NCBI GenBank assembly: GCA_023398375.1
Contig: JAEWSH010000054.1
Location: 32,914 to 96,913, forward strand
From: Bacillota bacterium
GTDB lineage: Bacteria; Bacillota; Clostridia; Lachnospirales; Lachnospiraceae
Direction: 5' to 3'
DNA length: 64,000 bases
Below the pieces are notes generated by a model. It was not told where the DNA came from and did no database searches. It saw only the letters and a program-made list of their open reading frames with translations. The translations under genes and the position numbers were made by a program. Positions 59,774 through 64,000 of the stretch are shown one piece after another (the first letter of the stretch is position 1; each line of letters opens with the position of its first letter).

Positions 59774-61237
59774 ATGGACAGACAAAACTTGACCTTGCTT
59801 ACAGATCTCTATGAACTAACGATGATGCAAGGCTACTTCAAAAATGAAGCACAAAATGAAACCGTAATTTTCGATATGTTTTACCGAACTAATCCACTGG
59901 AAAGCGGTTATGCAATTGCTGCCGGTCTTGAGCAGGTCATTAAATATATTAAAGAACTGCATTTTTCTAAGGGAGATATTGATTATCTTACAGGTTTGCA
60001 TATTTTTGATACAGATTTCTTAGAGTACTTAAAAGATTTTAGTTTCTCGGGCAGTATCTATGCAATACCGGAAGGTACCGTTATTTTTCCGAGGGAACCG
60101 GTTGTAAAAGTCATTGCTCCTATTATGGAAGCACAATTGATAGAAACTGCAATCCTGAATATTATCAATCATCAATCCTTAATTGCCACCAAAGCTTCCC
60201 GTGTTTGCTACGCTGCCCGCGGAGATGGGATTATGGAGTTCGGACTTCGCCGTGCACAGGGTCCGGATGCCGGAACCTATGGTGCAAGAGCCGCTATGAT
60301 CGGTGGATGTATTGGAACTTCCAATGTCCTTTGCGGTCAGCTTTTTGATGTCCCTGTAAAAGGTACCCATGCGCACAGCTGGATTATGAGTTTTTCTGAT
60401 GAATATACTGCATTTAAAAAGTATTCTGAATTATATCCAAATGCATGCCTTCTATTAGTAGATACCTATGATTCTCTAAAATCAGGCGTACCAAATGCTA
60501 TCCGTGTGTTTCAAGAAATGCAGGAAGCAGGGATTCCGCTTACAAATTACGGTATCCGTCTTGACAGTGGTGATTTAGCTTATTTATCCAAAAAAGCCAG
60601 AAAAATGTTGGATGAAGCCGGTTTCCCAAATGCTGTCATCTCCGCTTCCAATGATTTAGATGAATACCTGATCGACAGTCTGAAGGTGCAAGGTGCCGCC
60701 ATTACTTCCTGGGGTGTTGGTACGAATCTGATTACTTCTAAAGATTGGCCGGCTTTCGGTGGTGTATACAAATTATCTGCCGTCATGAACGAGGAAGGCG
60801 TATTCATTCCTAAAATTAAATTATCCGAGAATACGGAAAAAATCACCAATCCGGGAGATAAGAAAATCTATCGTGTCTACGAAAAAGATTCCGGCAAGAT
60901 CAAGGCTGACCTTATCTGTCTGACTGATGAAACTTTCCATGAAAAAGACCCGCTTCTTCTCTTTGACCCAATGGAACCTTGGAAAAAGACCAAATTAAAA
61001 GCCGGCAGCTATACATTAAGAGAAATCATGGTTCCAATCTTCATCGATGGGGCATGTGTATACGAATCTCCAAAAGTCATGGATATCCGCACTTACTGCC
61101 AGCAGGAACTAAATACACTATGGGATGAGACAAGACGTCTTGTAAATCCCCACAATGTATATGTTGATCTCTCAGCAAAATTGTATCAGATTAAAATTGA
61201 ATTATTAGATCGTATGAGTAACGGAGAACAAGCCTAG
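59774..61237 (+). CDS. pncB: Nicotinate phosphoribosyltransferase
   Basis: A 487-residue cytoplasmic enzyme making nicotinate mononucleotide for NAD salvage. N-terminal LTLLTDLYELTMMQGYF, RTNPLESGYAIAAGLEQ, FGLRRAQGPDAG (about 156-167), GTSNVLCGQLFDVPVKGTHAHSW with the active-site His, and GIRLDSGDLAYLSKKAR with VIASNDLDE-like ISASNDLDEY identify it. CGGAGGG precedes the ATG by about ten bases. Single gene; upstream ACCCC/GGGG inverted arms near 59698-59721 could be an operator, but no regulator site is recognised. Confidence 0.95.
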   Translation: MDRQNLTLLTDLYELTMMQGYFKNEAQNETVIFDMFYRTNPLESGYAIAAGLEQVIKYIKELHFSKGDIDYLTGLHIFDTDFLEYLKDFSFSGSIYAIPEGTVIFPREPVVKVIAPIMEAQLIETAILNIINHQSLIATKASRVCYAARGDGIMEFGLRRAQGPDAGTYGARAAMIGGCIGTSNVLCGQLFDVPVKGTHAHSWIMSFSDEYTAFKKYSELYPNACLLLVDTYDSLKSGVPNAIRVFQEMQEAGIPLTNYGIRLDSGDLAYLSKKARKMLDEAGFPNAVISASNDLDEYLIDSLKVQGAAITSWGVGTNLITSKDWPAFGGVYKLSAVMNEEGVFIPKIKLSENTEKITNPGDKKIYRVYEKDSGKIKADLICLTDETFHEKDPLLLFDPMEPWKKTKLKAGSYTLREIMVPIFIDGACVYESPKVMDIRTYCQQELNTLWDETRRLVNPHNVYVDLSAKLYQIKIELLDRMSNGEQA

Positions 61238-61256
61238 GTCCCAGACCTGGGCTTGT
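61229..61256 (+). terminator. Terminator of pncB
   Basis: AAGCCTAGGTC and GACCTGGGCTT flank a CCA loop just after the stop, followed by GTTTCC. It also marks the boundary with the prophage-type genes that face it. Confidence 0.75.
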
Positions 61257-61265
61257 TTCCTGAAA

Positions 61266-62027
61266 TTAATTTGCTTTTAAATATTTTCGTGTCATCGCTC
61301 CGCACTTTCCATCAACATTAATTTTACAGGATTGTTGGAATGCTCTAAGCGCTGCATCTGTAATTTTTCCAAATTCTCCATCGACTGAGATTGCTTTGTA
61401 CTTTTTATTTTTATATGAAAATGAAATGTTGAATCCGGCCTCCATTAGTTCCCATTGCAGCCATCTCACATCATTTCCCTCAGAACCTTTTTTCAGCAGA
61501 CCGGCAGGTTCTGTAAATGGATTTACATCCTTCCACTTGGCATTAGAAACAAGATTATCTGTATAAGAATAATCAATATCACTGAAGGTAAGCCCATAGT
61601 TCCAATTATTTGCACTGATTTTGGAAAGCACAGTGCCATAGTTCAGTCCTTTCGCTTCTGCTACTTCTTCATTTCCAAGATAAATACCAACGTGGCCCGG
61701 TTTCCACAGAACTGTTCCAACCGCAAATTTTTGCCACTTTTCTATTGGAAGTCTTGTATATGCGGTCGAATAAAGCTGATACGAGCCAAGATTTTTTTCC
61801 CGATATCCATAAATAAGACCACTGCAGTCAACATTCACCTTTCCAACCTGTTTTTTGATTCTTGCTTTTGTCATATAGGAAAATGTTACGACAGACGGAT
61901 ATAATTTGTGCATAGCTGCCATTTTTTTCTCTGTTAGTACTCCTTCTTGTATCTTGGCTCCATAAAAATAAGGTGTCCCTACTTTTGCCTTGCCGAACTC
62001 AGCAAGTTCCTTTCCTGTTAATCCCAT
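61266..62027 (-). CDS. Phage-type endolysin, NlpC/P60 peptidase with peptidoglycan-binding domain
   Basis: A 253-residue cell wall hydrolase with no signal peptide, as expected for a holin-dependent lysin. The NlpC/P60 domain (about 8-165) has the catalytic Cys in VNVDCSGLIYGYR (about residue 80) and His in WKPGHVGIYLG (about 120). A PG_binding_1 domain fills about 178-253 (LKKGSEGNDVRWLQWELMEAGF; ISVDGEFGKITDAALRAFQ). It is the last gene of the lysis cassette, two bases after the small membrane protein gene at 62030, and cleaves peptide cross-bridges at the end of the phage cycle. Confidence 0.9.
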   Translation of the reverse strand: MGLTGKELAEFGKAKVGTPYFYGAKIQEGVLTEKKMAAMHKLYPSVVTFSYMTKARIKKQVGKVNVDCSGLIYGYREKNLGSYQLYSTAYTRLPIEKWQKFAVGTVLWKPGHVGIYLGNEEVAEAKGLNYGTVLSKISANNWNYGLTFSDIDYSYTDNLVSNAKWKDVNPFTEPAGLLKKGSEGNDVRWLQWELMEAGFNISFSYKNKKYKAISVDGEFGKITDAALRAFQQSCKINVDGKCGAMTRKYLKAN

Positions 62028-62029
62028 GA

Positions 62030-62242
62030 TTACAAATCCTCACTTTCTGCAGCTGGTGTTGTCTGAGATTCTTGTACCTTCTGATATTGCGTACCAAAGT
62101 AAAATGCGATTACCATAGAAAATATTGTCATGAACCGATCTTCATCGATCGCTCCACTGATTGATAAATACGAAAACACAAATGTTAGAACAACTGTTAC
62201 GATCGATTTCACTTTTAAAAGATTAAGAATGGCTGATTTCAT
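62030..62242 (-). CDS. Small phage-type membrane protein, holin candidate
   Basis: A 70-residue protein with two hydrophobic segments (about 12-30 and 38-53) separated by a short acidic turn (DEDR) and a polar C-terminal tail (QESQTTPAAESEDL). The start at 62242 has GGAGG upstream and overlaps the preceding stop by four bases. Size, topology and place beside the lysin suggest a holin or holin partner; sequence alone does not prove it. Confidence 0.72.
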   Translation of the reverse strand: MKSAILNLLKVKSIVTVVLTFVFSYLSISGAIDEDRFMTIFSMVIAFYFGTQYQKVQESQTTPAAESEDL

Positions 62243-62595
62243 ACTGATTCCTCCCCTTCCAAACCACCTACAGACTTTTCGCCGTTAAGATCCAATCCCA
62301 ATTTTTCTCTTTCCAACTGTATTTTTGCTTCCTTATCAGATTCTGATTCTGCTTTTGTCATATATTTGTAAGCTACTGTTATAATTTCAGCTATTACCAG
62401 TCCGGCAATTGTGCATAATGCGATGACTGCCTGATCTCCAATCTTTAATAATCCACTGAACACAAGTGAAAAAATTATGATATACATCCACCGGATACCG
62501 GAATTAAATAAAATCTCAACTTTTTCCTTTGTAAAAGTATATGTAGTTTTTTTTACATTTGTTCTAAATATTTCTATAAAAACTTTTTTAAACAC
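62239..62595 (-). CDS. Phage-type membrane protein, holin-like
   Basis: A 118-residue protein starting at GTG 62595 (AGGAG, nine bases). Two membrane segments (about 32-52 and 56-76) are followed by a charged, probably coiled-coil tail (AESESDKEAKIQLEREKLGLDLNGEK). Similar two-segment proteins with charged tails precede lysins in many Firmicutes prophages. It overlaps the next small membrane gene; together with the XhlA-like protein at 62692 it makes up the lysis module. Confidence 0.7.
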   Translation of the reverse strand: MFKKVFIEIFRTNVKKTTYTFTKEKVEILFNSGIRWMYIIIFSLVFSGLLKIGDQAVIALCTIAGLVIAEIITVAYKYMTKAESESDKEAKIQLEREKLGLDLNGEKSVGGLEGEESV

Positions 62596-62691
62596 ATAAT
62601 CACGCTCCTTTCATGATAATTCGATGTTTTACGTGTCCTTATTTTGACTCTTATCACTGTTTTTTTGCTGCAGCCTGCTTACTGCTTCCAT

Positions 62692-63000
62692 TTAATATAA
62701 AATCTTTGTCATGAACGCTGTTATGATCCCGCCTAACAGTGCGCCTAATACAACCATGACAGATGCATTCCAACGGCTTGCCGGTACATTACTGATTCCT
62801 TCCACTTTTGCTGTCAGACTGTTGATACTTTGGATGATTACGCTATACCGCTCTTCTGTCACTGCAGTACTGATATTTAAGTTTTCAAACTTATCATAAA
62901 ATACCTTGTGCTGTTTTGTGTTCCTTACGCTGTCTTCCATTAATTGACTGATCTGCGCTACATAAGGACATATTTCACAAGACTGCTTTTCGTTTCCCAT
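62692..63000 (-). CDS. XhlA-like (hemolysin/holin accessory) protein
   Basis: About 102 residues from ATG 63000 (AAAGGGG eight bases upstream); the frame open to 63102 is not supported. The N-terminal part has a Cys pair (SCEICPY), then a helical coiled-coil segment (about 20-68) and a single C-terminal membrane span (about 76-97, VMVVLGALLGGIITAFMT). This is the architecture of phage XhlA proteins that cooperate with holin and lysin. It follows the tail fibre gene and its terminator. Confidence 0.75.
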   Translation of the reverse strand: MGNEKQSCEICPYVAQISQLMEDSVRNTKQHKVFYDKFENLNISTAVTEERYSVIIQSINSLTAKVEGISNVPASRWNASVMVVLGALLGGIITAFMTKILY

Positions 63001-63090
63001 ATTAATTCCCCTTTCTATTTTATAATATAAAAAATAATTCCTGCCTGATTTAGATAAAAGTTCCAGCTGATAAGTCGGCTCTTTTATTCG

Positions 63091-63119
63091 AAAAGGCACC
63101 ATGCAGATGCACAGTGCCT
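63091..63119 (-). terminator. Terminator of the tail fibre gene
   Basis: AGGCAC (about 63094-63099) pairs with GTGCCT (63114-63119), with an inner TGCA/TGCA stem; on the minus strand it ends in CCTTTTCG. It lies 22 bases after the stop. Confidence 0.65.
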
Positions 63120-63140
63120 CTAAAAATAAATGCTATAAAA

Positions 63141-64000
63141 CTATTTTATTTTATAAACTGCTAAAACACCATTTCTCGAATATTGACCGCTTGTAAACGC
63201 TATTACATCTCCGGCTTTAAAATTAGTTATTTTATAATTCTTCACATATATAGAATTATCATTAATATAGGACGCTGTTTTTTCTGTAATCACCTCAGCC
63301 GTTCCGGTAGCAGTACTTAATGATGGGTATAATGTAACACCATTCTTTTCTCCAGATACCGATATGTTAACAATTCCGAGTGCTATGTCTGTATTCAGCG
63401 TACAAGACAATGATGCATCTACCTTTGTAGATATTTCAGAATACAAATTTGTAACTCCACTTACAGAATAGCCAGAGTTGTATCCATTGTTAAAACCACT
63501 GTTATATCCTGAATTGTATTTATTAGTTGCGATCAAAGAGATATTTGTCGCCATTGTGGTAGGACTTGCATTGCTAGCAGTTGTTACGCCTTGGGCTGTA
63601 ATCGCGCTAGCAATTGTACTACAGCCATCCTGAAAATTTTTCTTAAATGTACCGAAATTTCCTTCTAGTGTACCGATCTTATTACTTAGGCGTTCCAGTT
63701 CACTAGCGTCTGCATCTTCTCCTTTCTCTCCCTTATCACCTTTTTCTCCTTGAATTCCTTGATCTCCCTTGTCACCTTTGTCGCCTTTTTCTCCCTGGAT
63801 ACCCTGGCTTCCCTGTGGACCCGCTGGTCCGATCTCACCCTGATCTCCTTTTTCTCCTTGTGGACCTTCCGGGCCGACTGCCCCATCAGCACCTTTTGCG
63901 CATACTCCGGTATCATCGTTTCCAATAAACCAATTTCCATTTTCTCCAATTTCTGGTGTTGCGATTACTCCGCTGACACAACCATGTAAGTTTACTTCTT
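63141..64000 (-). CDS. Phage tail fibre/structural protein with collagen-like repeats, N-terminus beyond the window
   Basis: The minus-strand frame is open from the stop at 63141 to the right edge; the ATG at 63554 is internal, because the upstream sequence continues in frame ([16 protein letters not shown], then ITAQGVTT up to the Met). The visible N-terminal part reads [19 protein letters not shown], followed by about 20 Gly-X-Y triplets (about 63712-63893, e.g. [13 protein letters not shown]), a short coiled coil ([14 protein letters not shown]), a Tyr/Asn/Gly repeat ([17 protein letters not shown]) and a C-terminal beta domain. This is the layout of collagen-like phage receptor-binding fibres. 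It ends the structural genes and precedes the lysis module. Confidence 0.85.
   Translation of the reverse strand, partial: EVNLHGCVSGVIATPEIGENGNWFIGNDDTGVCAKGADGAVGPEGPQGEKGDQGEIGPAGPQGSQGIQGEKGDKGDKGDQGIQGEKGDKGEKGEDADASELERLSNKIGTLEGNFGTFKKNFQDGCSTIASAITAQGVTTASNASPTTMATNISLIATNKYNSGYNSGFNNGYNSGYSVSGVTNLYSEISTKVDASLSCTLNTDIALGIVNISVSGEKNGVTLYPSLSTATGTAEVITEKTASYINDNSIYVKNYKITNFKAGDVIAFTSGQYSRNGVLAVYKIK

Noticed and set aside
63141..63554. A stand-alone 137-residue protein starting at the ATG at 63554
   Set aside because: The same frame stays open to 64000 and encodes collagen-like triplets that lead directly into it, so the Met is internal.
1..64000. CRISPR arrays, rRNA, tRNA genes and transposase genes
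   Set aside because: No regularly spaced direct repeats, no tRNA-like cloverleaf and no transposase motifs were seen; the repeats present are dispersed inverted-repeat elements.

Overview
The window looks like a chromosome segment of a spore-forming, low-GC Clostridia, most likely Lachnospiraceae from a gut habitat. The grounds are AT-rich intergenic DNA with strong AGGAGG ribosome sites, Firmicutes promoters and a T-box, sporulation genes (sipL-like, spoIID, spoIIQ), a class 1B PyrD/PyrK pair, GH36 and binding-protein transport loci, and one sigma-D type promoter. The species cannot be fixed from the sequence alone.

Layout: 1-817 is the end-truncated ispE; 1059-1355 a small conserved protein. 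1452-11623 is an alpha-galactoside locus on the minus strand: a YesM/YesN-type two-component system, a first solute-binding lipoprotein closed by a terminator, then a paralogous binding protein, two permeases and a GH36 alpha-galactosidase. 11772-12480 is a gene of unknown function behind a sigma-D-like promoter. 12481-13046 holds two structured repeat elements. 13148-18838 holds a cytidylate-kinase-like gene and a complete Liv branched-chain amino acid ABC operon. 18844-20424 is a SipL-like spore protein. 20551-25344 is a LanFEG-type peptide-resistance ABC transporter with a divergent two-component system, probably acquired. 25337-28302 is pyrC-pyrK-pyrD, 28377-29666 a PrcB-like lipoprotein and plsC. 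29788-35891 is a cell wall and sporulation block (murF, ddl, a GH9-like lipoprotein lacking its catalytic Asp pair, spoIIQ, spoIID). 36024-47459 is a LacI-controlled operon: Opp-type importer plus AtuA-like, AtuA C-terminal-like, CaiB-type CoA transferase and CocE-type hydrolase. 48019-50310 is an aconitase-family hydratase, 50868-53348 glgP, 53476-55794 an orphan FtsX permease, 56015-59158 ileS with a T-box leader, 59774-61237 pncB, and 61266-64000 the tail fibre and lysis end of a prophage.

The most interesting content is non-coding. Two families of about 150-250 bp hairpin elements (type 1 at 12846-12996 and 50590-50741; type 2 at 12481-12723 and 47493-47763) keep base pairing while sequence changes, with G.U pairs that make sense on only one strand of each. 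Both families carry the same core, GGTACTTA-hairpin-TTATGTACC, when read on that strand. A solo 25-bp inverted repeat derived from type 2 lies at 29694-29762. Both type2(-)/type1(+) pairs have the same order and orientation; the second pair flanks the hydratase gene. The second noteworthy unit is the Opp-AtuA-CaiB-CocE operon, which reads as an import, hydrolysis and CoA-activation pathway for an unknown acyl compound. The third is a run of three neighbouring envelope proteins (GH9-like, SpoIIQ, SpoIID) that have all lost expected catalytic residues.
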